Source: Excoecaria cochinchinensis (lineage: Eukaryota > Streptophyta > Magnoliopsida > Malpighiales > Euphorbiaceae). From it: a DNA stretch of 64,000 nucleotides. Positions 44,701-55,489 of this stretch are shown here, piece by piece. The stretch is taken from contig CANTUQ010000055.1 in NCBI GenBank assembly GCA_947683425.1, forward strand, positions 4,824,001-4,888,000. Direction: 5' to 3'. The notes below the pieces were generated by a model. The model was given only the letters and a program-made list of their open reading frames with translations, searched no databases and had not been told where the DNA came from. Both the position numbers and the translations under genes were made by a program. The stretch's first letter is position 1. The number at the start of each line of letters is the position of its first letter.

Positions 44701-45452
44701 ATCTCATAACAATTCAATCATCAGTTTCAACACAAACAAAGCATATATTTCAACTATATCATCTATCAATTGACACATAATAAACTAATTTACAAACACA
44801 TGACAATAGTTAGTTCCCAAACCTTCTCTCCTTAGCTCTTTAGAAGTCACTTAGCCTATTGATCAATCACCTTCTCCTTTCCTTTGGTTCCTTTTACTTT
44901 CTCAACTACAAATCAAAATCCACTTTCCAGAGGTGGATACTAACCATTAAATTCCAATTCAACCAAAAGAGAAAGAGTAGAAGATGAAAAGAACAAATAA
45001 AAATCACTTACCCCTTTAAGCCAATAATACCCATGCACTTTAAGATCACTTGATCACTTAATAAAATTCTATGTTTTCTAATTAATAGAAAAGAGGAACA
45101 CATTGAAGGGAATGAAGAAGAGGGACCAAAGAAGTTGAAAACCAAATGCAAAAAAATGAACCCCTTTCCTTTTTCCTCATACCTTTCTTGCATACAAAGA
45201 GGGGTATTGGCACAGCCAACACAATACACATGGATTCCATTTAGAATCCTCCAAATCTGCTTATAATCTCTTAATCACCATTACAATTATTTAAGCACAA
45301 TTCCAATACAACCACTTGAAGTTCTTTCATTTATTCAATTAAGTCCTTATTTTCCTTACACTTAAGTCCTTGATCAAAAAAACCCACATCGACTTTACCC
45401 AATTACCTCAATTAACCCGATATACTACTAGGGTGTAATTCGAGCTATTACA
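41746..45452 (-). mobile_element. Solo LTR M
   Basis: A 3707-bp LTR flanked by GTAGC (41741-41745 and 45453-45457). The minus-strand reading starts TGTAATAGCTCG, related to the LTR start of B. It holds the CTAAGCG hairpin (42163-42180), a degenerate multibranch region (42561-42770, with GTACCCTAAGGTAC and GATTCCAGAGGAATC), two palindrome clusters (43535-43643 and 44155-44260) and GGTAAGT (45006-45012). No internal region, so it is a recombination product. Confidence 0.93.
43535..44260 (-). repeat. CACGGTG/CACCGTG dyads in LTR M
   Basis: Two dyads at 43535 and 43609 (74 bp apart) and two more at 44155 and 44226 (71 bp apart), separated by about 500 bp of AT-rich sequence. Confidence 0.82.
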
Positions 45453-45997
45453 GTAGCTATGAAATTGGATGAAGCTGAGTTAGTAAAGCAAAGGAAAGAG
45501 ATGAAGAGGAAAGTACCAGAATATGATAAAGTTAGTAGCAAGAAGGCTCAAGGAGCCGCAAGTGGAAAGGTTACTAGAATTTTTATTCGAGAGCCTGCAT
45601 CGATGGGTAGTGTTGTGACACCTTCCAGTAGAGGTAGCACAATACCTAAGTGTGAACATTGTCAAAGGAATCACTAGGGTACATATAGGAAGCTCACGGG
45701 AGCATGTTTCAAGTGTGGCGGTATGGACCACATGTTTGCTAACTGCCCGAAGGTTAAAGAGAATTTGGGTTTGTAAGTGAGTAAAGGAAATGTGAATGTG
45801 TCTGGATCAGTCAGATGTCACAGAGGAAAAGGTAGAGCGGCTCAAGTAATATCGGAGACAATAGAGAAGCCAGTTGCTCCTAGTGGTTCAGGTCGAGTCT
45901 TGGCTATGATCGGAGAAGAGGTCGATGATTCTGCCGGTCCATCTGGTAAGTTTTGCATTTGTGTATTGACTGGAATGATTTTCTATTTATTAGCATT
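45453..45997 (+). pseudogene. gag of B, third piece, joined to a protease remnant
   Basis: Resumes at VAMKLDEAELVKQRKEM. A zinc-knuckle region follows: CEHCQRNH, a stop, then CFKCGGMDHMFANC (CCHC, about 45712-45753). After a second stop (45774-45776) comes a linker and ICVLTGMIFYLLAL, which looks like the first strand of the protease. There the sequence jumps to the end of pol, removing the protease active site, RT, RNase H and integrase. Confidence 0.85.
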
Positions 45998-46035
45998 GAA
46001 ATTTTGAGGACGAAATTTCTTATGGAGGGTAGAAT
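45998..46035 (+). other. pol end and polypurine tract of B
   Basis: ATTTTGAGGACGAAATTTC encodes the conserved NFEDEIS-like end in one frame, followed by the purine tract GGAGGGTAGAAT directly before the LTR start at 46036. Confidence 0.8.
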
Positions 46036-48742
46036 TGTAATGACTCAAATTGTACCCTAGAAAAATTGTATGTGTTATTTGTGTTATGAGGGTACAAGAG
46101 TAAATGACATAAGTATGAGTTTGACTCTAAGAGGATATAATTGAAAGAAATCATAAGTTGTTTAAAAGGAAAGAATGGAAGAGGGACTAAGTGGAGTTTT
46201 GCTAAAGGACCAAAGGTGGAATTGGAAGGCAGTGGAGTGGAATCCACGTGGGGAGTGAGGGATGAGCCAACACCCTCTTTGCATGCACATATAAAGATTT
46301 AGGAGAGAGATTAAAGATGCAAAATTGTATCTTTTGCATGTTGATTTGGCTCCCCATAGCTGCCCTCTTGTTCTCTTTGTTCTTCTTTTCTTTTACTTTT
46401 TTGCATGTTTGATTTGCAAGAGTTGGTTGGGTTTGAAGTGCTTTTCGTGAGAAGCTAGGAAGGTAAGTTTGGATTGGAATTTGATGTCTTATTCTTCTTC
46501 TCTTCCATCTTCTTAGATGATAGTTTGGATGGTTTTGAGTTGTTTGATATGGATTAAATGAGTGTGTGTTCTTGGTTTTGTGCAAGAATAATTGGACAAG
46601 AGGAAGGCTAATGGCAAGGAGAAGGACTAGATAGTGAGAGTTCAGCAAGCTGCATTTTGAGAGGTTTGGGATTATATGTGTTATGTCTTAACCTTGCTTA
46701 AGTGATGTGTATGTGTTGTTTAGTTTGGAATTAAAGTGTATAATTGATGTATGAATGTGTGGTTTGAGAAATTGAGTGTGTTATGTGTGTTATTTGATGG
46801 AAAGCGTATTTGAAGTGTGCAATTGATGGGTGATGAGTTATTGAATGCTGAACAATAGCCTTGAGCATAGTAAGTGAACAAGCATGAACCCTAATTTAGA
46901 AATGTGAATGATAATTAGTGTGTTTTTTGGCATGTTGATTGCATATAGACATATGAACTAAGTGTATATTGTATAGTTATAAGTCTATATTGGTTATGTT
47001 ATTGTGTTGGTGTTAAATTGAAAGGCACGTTCATGATATGTATAGAGAGGATTGTGAGTGTGCTGTTGAGCACAACTGTGTTTTGGCAAAACACAGCTGT
47101 GTATTTGCATTTTTTCATAGGTCACGGTGACAAGCAATCTGGTTGCCACCGTGGGATATGCAAGGATTGCATTCTGTACGGGTGCAGATGGTATGTCACG
47201 GTCCTAAGCATTTTGGTTGCCACCGTGAGATACCCTCATTTGCATTCAGCCTGGATTCTGGTGGTATATCGTGGTCAGAACAAATGGATTGTCACCGTGA
47301 GGTACTCTTGAATTGTATTATGTTTTGGTAATTCTGAGCGTGTCACGGCCGCAACTATATTGGTTGTCACCATGAGGTATTTCCAACATGTGATTTTCTT
47401 TATTTAGCCTTATCAAATGTTAATCATGATGGTTAATGGGATTCTTATTTAGTTTAACACTTCTAATTGAGTATGTTAAGCATGATGAATCATGTTTGCT
47501 TATGCATTTGAATATGTGTAAGCGATATGTATGAACATGTTTAGGTGATGTGTATGCCCTAGTATTGTATAGTGGATAGAATATATTAATTTTATGTTGT
47601 ATTGAGCTATAAGATACATGTGTACATGGAATGAGAATATAACTGAGAATATGCATATGTTTTGACATGAATAATTGTTATAAGCCTGAGATGTTCATAA
47701 AAGTGGATAGATGGGCATGCCTAAAAAGGGTTAGATGTATCGTAGCTGCTAGATGTTTGGCGCCGAAGGGTGTCTAGATGTTTGATACCTTTGGTATCTA
47801 GATGAATTGAGACTCCGGTTTCCAGATAATTTGAGGCTTCTGTCTCTAGATGTTTGATACTGTTTACCAGTATCTAGATGTTTACCCGTATCCACTTACG
47901 TTATGAGTCAGGTTTTTAGTTGTTGCAATGAATATACGAGATGTTACTATATGTAAATGATTTACAGGAAATGAATATAGAAGTACATGACTATTGTATC
48001 AAAGATGTTTATATGAGTTTACAAGTGCATATAAGAAGCTATTACTTGTACATGAATATGCTAGAAACATGCTGTTATGCTCATATGTATATAAGTGGAC
48101 ATGATATGCAATGATATGGTATTACATGTTATATGAGCTGATTGTTAGAGTTAGATGAATATGAACATGATATATGTTACACTAAATTATAGATATGATC
48201 AAAGCATGTTTGATAGTATGCCTATCATGTTATAAGTATGATAAATGCTTATTTCTTTTATATGCCCATAAATGAATAGCATATCAATTATTGATATGTT
48301 TGGTGATTGATGCTTGTGACTTCGTTAGAAGTCTATTACTTGTGATATCCTCACTAAGCATTATTGCTTAGCACGGGTGTTTTTCCCGTGTAGGTTTACA
48401 GGTTCATTGAGGAGGTGGGCATCTACAGGTCATGGCCACTAGGAGTATAGTCGAAGTGTATTTGTATAAGTGATAAAGTACTTTTGTATAATTCAGTATA
48501 TGTATATGTAAAGCCTTTTTGTATATGATATGTAAATGTTAAAGTAGAGAGAATGTTTTTGTAATGTATAAAGAACAACAATATTATGTAATGTAAATGA
48601 TTATGAGATTCGGTTTTGAGGCATGTTTATTCTGCTGCATATGTAACATGTATGATTACTATTCTCGCTTTCGCATGACTGTTTTGTATATGTATGTGTG
48701 TGTGGCAACTTGATATCCTGCCAAGGGCTGTTGGGCATTATA
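46036..48742 (+). repeat. 3' LTR of B
   Basis: A 2707-bp LTR opening TGTAATGACTC and ending GCATTATA (a changed GCATTACA). CATATAAAG about 46289, GGTAAGT 46462-46468, AATGGCAAGGAGAAGG about 46610, dyad array 47122-47376, multibranch region 47702-47896 with arms AAGTGGATA/TATCCACTT, and hairpins from 48355. Followed by the duplication CCTGC (48743-48747). Confidence 0.93.
47122..47376. repeat. CACGGTG/CACCGTG dyad array in 3' LTR of B
   Basis: Dyads start at 47122, 47196, 47269 and 47343, i.e. 73-74 bp apart, about 1.09 kb from the LTR start. Confidence 0.9.
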
Positions 48743-48784
48743 CCTGCACTTTCCTACACTCCCAAGGTCAAAATTCAAGACTTT
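48743..48784 (-). pseudogene. Athila integrase fragment between B and F
   Basis: 42 bp reading NFDLGSVGKC on the minus strand, part of a conserved stretch of the Athila/Tat integrase C-terminal half. It contains the right CCTGC duplication of B and the left ACTTT duplication of F (48780-48784). Confidence 0.85.
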
Positions 48785-51700
48785 TGTCACACCCCAAAAT
48801 AGCCCTGGTCGTATTGTGCATGCGACGTCGGGATCAGAAGGGTATCTCGGTAATTTGTGCATGAGAATTCTGAGTGTTAAGGACTTATTGGTAAATAATT
48901 AATTAAGTGTGTTAAGAAGAGAAGTGTTAGTGTGTGCTTGTGGTGTATGGAAGTAGGATATAAGTGGGTTATTGGAAATGATTGGGTATGACTCAAGTAT
49001 GGTACCTTGGTTTGAAAAGTTTGAGTGGATTTTGTGGTCCAATTGGATGTTGCCAAGTGGCTTGTTAGGTGGGCATTGAAAGAAGAAAAAGAAGAAAGGA
49101 AAGAGGAAGAGAGAGGGAACACAGATTGCATTCCCGTTCTCCCTCTCACGCCTTCCCTTCTTCTTCTTCTCCTCTTCCTTCTCTGCTTTTCCTTTCATTC
49201 TCTTTGCCTTTGGCTTGGAGTTGTGTTTGGTTTGGAAGTGTGTTTTGCTTAAAGAGGTGAGTTGGAATTTCTGTTTCCTGCGTGTTGTTGTTGTTCTTCT
49301 TCTCATGGTTTTTGGATGAGTTAGGGTTTGAAGAGTAACTGTGGATTCTTCTTTGTGCAAGTGTTTGATGTTAAGAAAAAGCAAAGTAAAGGCAAGGAAA
49401 GGATTGAGGACTGATCTTGAAGCTGATTTTGGATCGTCATTTCCAGGTTTGGGAGTATTTTGAATGCATGCAATGTTTGAACTTCTGTGTTCTTCAATCT
49501 CAGTTGAATGTCTCTGCCCTAATTCTCACTAGGCTTGTAAATGTGTTTGCATTATCTAATTTCTGGAATTTGTTAGGTTTTGAAATGTGTATATGCATGA
49601 TTATGTGAGTAAATGTGTTAGTAATGCATGAATAGGATTAAATTAGAAGTACTGTGTTTGGGTTTTGAATTTACTGTTATTTGTTAGGGTTTATGTTCTT
49701 GAAGGAATTAAATGTGTCTATGCATGATTTTGGTTGATTTGATTGTTGAATTAAGTTGCAATTATCTTGTTTATGTTGTTTGGGACATCGATTCAAAGGT
49801 AAGATGAGTTTTGGTGGTGTTTCGAATTAGATTGAAAATGGTTTTTATCGAGTTCTTTGAATTTCTGGGTAACGATGGAAATCTGCAGGTTTGCGATAGC
49901 GGGGAAGAAGAAGGAAGCGGCTCACGTGACGTGAGCCATGCTCACGCTAGGTGAGCAATGCTCACGCTACGTGAGCTATGCTCACGCGACGTGAGCAACC
50001 TTCACGTGACGTGAAGGTTGCTCAGGTCTCCCGATTCTTCTGTTTTGCTTCTGTTCTTCTTTCCCTAAGCGACCAGTTTTTATAAAATGATTTCCAAACG
50101 CTTTTTAATGGTATTTTCCTTTACTGTGTGCTATATTACCTTGCTGATATGATCGATTATCCCAATTTATTTGGTATTAATAATATGTTATCTATGATAA
50201 GTTATATGTGGTATTTTGGAATAAGTTTTGGATTACAGTGATCCTGTTAAATGACTGTGGGATTTTAACTATATGGTTTGGATTGAGATATGCCTATTGC
50301 TGTGATCTTTATTGCATGTCATATTTCGAATGCGAAGGATTTATGAAGGTTAACTTTCTGACTGTTTAGTTCCAAACATGTTCTGTCTTAATGAAAATTA
50401 TGTTAAGCATATCTTTAGTCTATTTCTTCTTTAGGAATAATTTGCCATGCTTAAGATTATGTTGTAACTTTCCCCGATTAAGATGATGCGTCTTTGGTCA
50501 TTGGCATAATATGATTCCACATGTGTTCCTGACATGCTTTAGTATTATGCGTATTGCTAAAATATGATTGATGGAATTTTCGCATGTTCCAGAATATGAC
50601 TTGTATGAGGTATGATTGATATTATGCTATGCTATATTTATTTGAATAATATGGTTAATGTCTGAATGCATTGTTATGCTTTAGCCTTGGAACTCATTGT
50701 GTTATGTTAAATGTAATTTGGATTATGCATGATTTATACTTAGTTATCCTCACCTAAACGTATGTTTAGGATTATGTTTTGATAATCATTGGTATGGTAG
50801 TGTTTCTATACCTGATCCTTGACATGCTTTAGAACATTGTTAAATGTTAAAGTATATTGACTGTATTATGTTTTGCAATGGGAATTGTATGAGATATGAC
50901 CAACTTTATGAGCATATTTATATGTCTATCATTCTCTAGTTTATGCATGATGTATATATATTTATGCGTTATGCGATTCGAAGCGTGAATTATTTTATGC
51001 ATGACCTGCGAGAGTCAGTCTAGTGGATAGTTAGGCATGCCTAATAGAGTCTGTTAGCTGCAGCCCATAGTTCTGTTTGGACCCCGATCAGGTCCCCGTT
51101 TGGTTCCCCGCGAACCCTTTTCTGTATTGGATCTTGTTTAAGGTCCCTTTTGAAAATATCTGTGAAAGTTAAAGTATAATGGTTTAATCGATTCGTACCC
51201 GTAACGTACTGTCTGTAATCGGCTCGTACCTGGAAAGTACTATCTGTACACTCGTTATCCACTACCTAGAGTCAGCAGGTGTTCTTTGAATGTTTATTTG
51301 AACTGCTCTGATCTGATTTGGCTATAAATGGATTATCTGAATGAGTATATCGATGTAATGTATATCGGATTATTTCTGAATGAATATGATTAGGAAATAC
51401 TGATTGTATGGCTTTATTATATGAGCATGTTTATATGGAGTATGTTTTAGCCTTTGCATATTGTCCTTGTTACTTTGAAATAACTAGTAGAATGTGATAT
51501 CCGTTTGAGCATGATAAGGATTCCCGGAATCAGTTTATATGTATATGGATGTGTCTATGGGCTTTAGAATGTATGTCTGTTTTATGTAAGCATGTTTGTA
51601 TATCTAACATGATTATCCGTACTTGTCACGTAATTTGTTATAAGTTTCTGAATGCTTTGAAATGATTCGATTGATGTATTTAAGTATATGACTTAAGCAT

Positions 51701-52734
51701 AGTTTTGTTATTTATATTAGCATGTGAACCGAAGCAGTTGTGATGGTAAGTATGTGATGATTACTGTACTTTCTGCATGTTGATGATATGATTGTAATGT
51801 TATGTGATTATGCTTTCAGTCTCCGCTATTAGAGTGTTTTCGCTTGATACTTTATATATGAGAGTTGCGCAGCGGTAATATGATGCTTTGGATTTTGACT
51901 AGTGTGTGTGTTTGCCATGTCTAAGTATGTTGGTTAACCAGCATTCTTAACATGATGGTTTTGTTGTCAGTTTATGCATGGGTGCTTAGTTATGTCAATT
52001 GCATGTGTAAATCTCATGTGACTCCGCATGGTAAGATGTTGATATTTGCTACCCATGTAGGTTTATGCATGTGATATAGTATGTAGTTCAGCATGATGAT
52101 GCTTGTAACGTGTATTGTATTATGTCTGTTTTGGTCTATCGTGGACATAAGTTTATGGTTTGATTGTGTTATGCTTCGACGACCATTGTGAATGGCCGTC
52201 CATATTCTGGTGTGTTCTCCCCACTAAGCGTTTATCGCTTCGCACGGATTTCCTTTCCGTGCAGGTGGCAGGTTTGGTTCTGTTCGAGTCGCGCTTCTGC
52301 AAGGTCGGCCATGTAGGAGTTAGAAGTTCTGTATTTTGTTCAGCTTCTGTATTTCAGCTTTTGTAATTCTGTAGTATTGTATATGTAATTAATTATGTTT
52401 TGATCTTGAGTTTTCTTTTGGGAATGTAATAGTTAGTATGTTTTTATGATTAGTTTTCCTTTATTTTATTATTTCGATTATGCTTCCGTTGAATGGTGAT
52501 ATGTATGCTTCTGTGTATGCTTTTGATTAGTGCCTGCATGTGCGTGAGTTATTGCATGTTCAGTCTATACCGCAAGGTAAGTCAAGGTAAGTTTTTAATT
52601 CACCTGTATTTCCGTATGTATGTTATGTATGAATGTATACTTCCGCATTGTGCATGTGTATATTTGTATGTGCGAGCGTCGTGTAGCGCGTCCGTCGGCG
52701 TCCTTCCAACGGGGACGGCGATGGGGGTGTTACA
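48785..52734 (+). mobile_element. Solo LTR F
   Basis: A 3950-bp LTR opening TGTCACACCCC and ending GGGTGTTACA, flanked by ACTTT (48780-48784 and 52735-52739). Pyrimidine-rich patch about 49150-49200, GGTGAGT 49256-49262, AAAGGCAAGG about 49388, palindrome array 49921-50027, TATA-like run about 50950, multibranch region 51021-51264 with arms TAGTGGATA/TATCCACTA, and hairpins from 52224. Long AT-rich stretches (50060-50940 and 51270-52150) have no recognised content. Confidence 0.93.
49921..50027 (+). repeat. CTCACGTGACGTGAGC palindrome array in LTR F
   Basis: Five contiguous units of about 21 bp: CTCACGTGACGTGAGC and variants with CTAGG, CTACG and CGACG centres, and a last TTCACGTGACGTGAA. 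Most have an ACGT core, the sequence recognised by plant bZIP and bHLH factors. Offset from the LTR start is 1.14 kb. Confidence 0.92.
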
Positions 52735-52828
52735 ACTTTGGTAGCCTAATATGCCTTATGTTCTAATTCCACCGGAAGGTGATAGGACTTCCCAAATACT
52801 AACCTGAAGTGAGACATCCCTATCGGTG
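52735..52828 (-). pseudogene. Athila integrase fragment, conserved HLP box
   Basis: Minus-strand reading shows MSHFRLVFGKSYHLPVELEH and KAY before a stop (TAG), the characteristic post-core motif of Athila/Tat integrases. It runs on into the fragments at 48743 and 19192. The upstream part is displaced by LTR fragment G. Confidence 0.88.
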
Positions 52829-53964
52829 TGTAACATCCCGAATATGCCCTAGTCGGATTAGGGTAAGTTTAGACTGTAACGGAAACCGAATGTGGTTGAT
52901 CTAGGGACAAAAGTGCTAAAAAGGACGTAACCGTCATTAATTTGAAAGTTTCGGCAAGTTTCGATAAATTGAATATTTATATCGCCGTGCCTTAATTGAC
53001 ATGAAAAGAATTATTTTGGTGACTAAAAATGTGTAATTGGATGATGGAAGTGATTAATCGTAGGAAAGAATGTGACTAGTTTTATTTGTGTAAGGTAAGG
53101 GCATTTCGATCATTTGGTAATTAAGGATTAACTTGATTGAATTAATTAATTAAGTGGGTCAATGTATGAAATAGAATAGGGCTGTGCCAATTGTGGAAAA
53201 GAAGGTAAGTTAAGGGGTTAAATTAAAAAGTTTGGCATAAAAATCTTGAGGGGTCCACTCAAATGGTGACATGTGGCACTTGGGATTAGGATGAAGTTAA
53301 TGGCCTTAATTCAGCCTTTTGACTTCATTTTGGCCATCCTTGGATGGGAAAAAGGGAGAGGAACAACCTCTTCTCCTCTTACCTCACGCCATCTTGAGAA
53401 ATCAAAGCTCAAGGTAGGTTTAGTCCAAGCTTCAAATAATAGGATGCAAGATGTGGTTGAGATAGGTAAGTGGTTAGTTCTTTTCTCTCTTTCTCTCCTC
53501 TTCTCCTCAAAAATAAGTAAGGATATGTGTAACTCTGAACTTTTGGTTGTTTGTTTGGAGGAAACAAGAGAGCTAAAGAAGGAGTATGGAAGAATAAAGG
53601 TTTTATAGCCATTGGAGCAATTAGAGAGCAAATGAATAGAGGTTTGGAAACTCTTTTGATATATAAATGAATTTGTATATGTTTATGTGTTATATGAGTT
53701 ATTTGAATGTTTTGATGATGATATATGATGATGGTAGTGAGTGTTGGTTTAAATTGCTAAATCGTGCATGTGAATAGGATTTTGGGTGAAAACTGTGGTA
53801 GAATACACTTGACCCTTCTTCAGTTATTAGGCTATATTGTGAGTTTTAGAACTCCAATTAATATGATACTAGTGCCGTTTGAAAGTTAAGACATATTTTT
53901 ACAAATGTCTTAGAAATAGTCTTGAGCTAATTTTATCTCTTAGTGTCTTACAAATGTCTTAGAA
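52829..53964 (+). repeat. LTR fragment G, 5' part of a D-like LTR
   Basis: Starts TGTAACATCCCG and carries GGTAAGT (53465-53471) and a stretch near 53800-53930 resembling 62680-62780 of the D-like LTR. It stops abruptly in Athila gag sequence near 53965, with no hairpin region. A deletion seems to have removed the rest of this LTR together with Athila protease, RT and RNase H. Confidence 0.75.
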
Positions 53965-55374
53965 GTATCTTGATTTTAGTTCCATTGCTCTTGTGATTTC
54001 CACCTCGTCTCTTGACTAGCCATAAATTATTGCTGACTATTCACGAATTGCTGTTAACTATTCATGAAACTAGCTAGCATGTCTTCAAGATTAGGCTTCT
54101 TCTCTTGCACAAATGGTCTTGGATGATATCCCGGTGGGTGATATGCTTAAGGTTAAGAATGGTTTGAACTTTGCCCTTAGATGAGTGGTTGCTTGAAGTT
54201 GGTAAGATTGGCTGTGGTTGTGATGATCTTTTTGGTTGAAAGGGGACCTTGCTTGTGGTTGAGACCATAAGGCATGTTGGTTTCCATCCTTCTAAGCAAA
54301 TTTCGGGTGATTCCTCCAACCCGGATTGTATGTATTACTGTAGGGGTCAATTCTTCGATAATCTCCTATAGCATTTACATCTCCCATAACTTCACCCTCT
54401 TTAATACATGACCCGACATCTCCCATCACTCTCTTGAGCAGCTGAAGCCACATTCTATACCTTCAACGTACTTAACTCTTTATTCACCAACTCTAACTGT
54501 TCCTTCAGCAGTGCCACTTCATCTATGTTATGTATCTCTTGTCTTATCGGAACTAATCTAGGAGTAGTCCATTGAGAGTCATTTGCTGCCATCTCATCTA
54601 ACAAACAAAATGCTTCTTCTGGCAACCTATTCAAGAAAGAGCCTCTCAAAGATACATCCAATCTGACCTTGTCTGTGGTGACTACGGCTTAGAATATCGT
54701 CATCAATTGGTAAACAACTATATCATGGTCTGGATAGCTTCTCAATAGCCTGCTGAACCTCTCCTAAGCCTCATGGAAAGGCTCCTTTTTCATCTATGAA
54801 AACTCATAATGCTGTTACGAATACTTGTAGTCTTAGTGAGTGGGAAAAATCTCATAAAAAATTTCTCTTACAACTGATCCCATGACCAAATTGATTGGTA
54901 ACATCTGAAGCCATTCCCTTACTTTTCCAATCAATGTGAAGGCAAATAACTTCAAACTTACTGCATCAGTAGTAACACCCGGAATCTAAACTGTGTCACT
55001 GACCTCCAAGCATATGTCAATATGCTGAGCAGGATCTTCCAAATCTTAATTGGAGAACTAATTTCTCTGTACCATTGTGGTTGCTGCTGGTTTAAACTCA
55101 AATTGTACCCCCTGGGCAGCACAATCGTCCTATGGTCTTCATTCCATCTTGGTACGGCGTAGACCCTAATCGTCCTTTGCCTAGGTACTTTTTCTCTACA
55201 TTTACCCGGAATTTCTTCTTGTGCCCTCGGCATTTGTTCATTCTCAGGAGGAAATTCATCAATAGGAGGATCTGCTTCCATGTTGTTCTCTCTATTAGCT
55301 CTCCTTCGTTGATGTAAAGTCCACTCGATTTCAGGGTCGTATGATGCTACTTGCTCTTGTCTCAATTTGTTCAT
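53965..55374 (-). pseudogene. Athila gag (broken)
   Basis: Structural protein of the virus-like particle. From the start at 55374 (MNKLRQEQ) a first frame of 138 codons runs through VYAVPRWNEDHRTIVLP. Gag-core segments continue in a shifted frame on the minus strand: CLEVSDTV, LKLFAFTLIGKVREWLQ. Further on are LPEEAFCLLDEMAANDSQW, YSNTYNPGWRNHPKF and KKPNLEDMLASFMNS. These are well-known landmarks of Athila Gag and unlike the chromovirus Gag in the rest of the window. At least three frameshifts and several stops. The start is 88 nt downstream of the primer site. Confidence 0.88.
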
Positions 55375-55466
55375 ACACCAAGATTACCTGAAAAGAATAC
55401 AGAAAATTGAAATAAGAAAAAGAAAATGGATACGGATAACAATCAAAACTCACAAATAATGCCAAT

Positions 55467-55483
55467 CCCCGGCAACGGTGCCA
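55467..55483 (-). other. Athila primer-binding site
   Basis: The reverse complement reads TGGCACCGTTGCCGGGG, close to the TGGCGCCGTTGCCGGGG site typical of Athila/Tat elements (usually assigned to tRNA-Asp) and different from the Met-tRNA site of the chromoviruses here. Confidence 0.8.
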
Positions 55484-55489
55484 GAAAGT

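Larger units (their letters stand above)
19193..48742 (+). mobile_element. Element B: pol-deleted chromovirus with both LTRs
   Basis: 5' LTR 19193-20493 plus 22978-24373, gag in three pieces (24481-24852, 41418-41745, 45453-45997), a short pol end, and 3' LTR 46036-48742. The 5-bp duplication CCTGC lies at 19188-19192 and 48743-48747. The insertions inside it are solo LTR K, element C and solo LTR M. Almost all of protease-RT-integrase is missing at the junction near 45998, so B is either a deletion derivative that moved in trans or was deleted after insertion. Confidence 0.92.

Noticed and set aside
49025..49384. Lys/Glu-rich and Ser/Phe-rich frames in LTR F
   Set aside because: They are read from the purine/pyrimidine-rich patch on opposite strands; no conservation in other families.
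53273..53631. 111- and 106-residue frames on opposite strands in LTR fragment G
   Set aside because: Overlapping chance frames within an LTR, around the pyrimidine-rich patch and GGTAAGT site.
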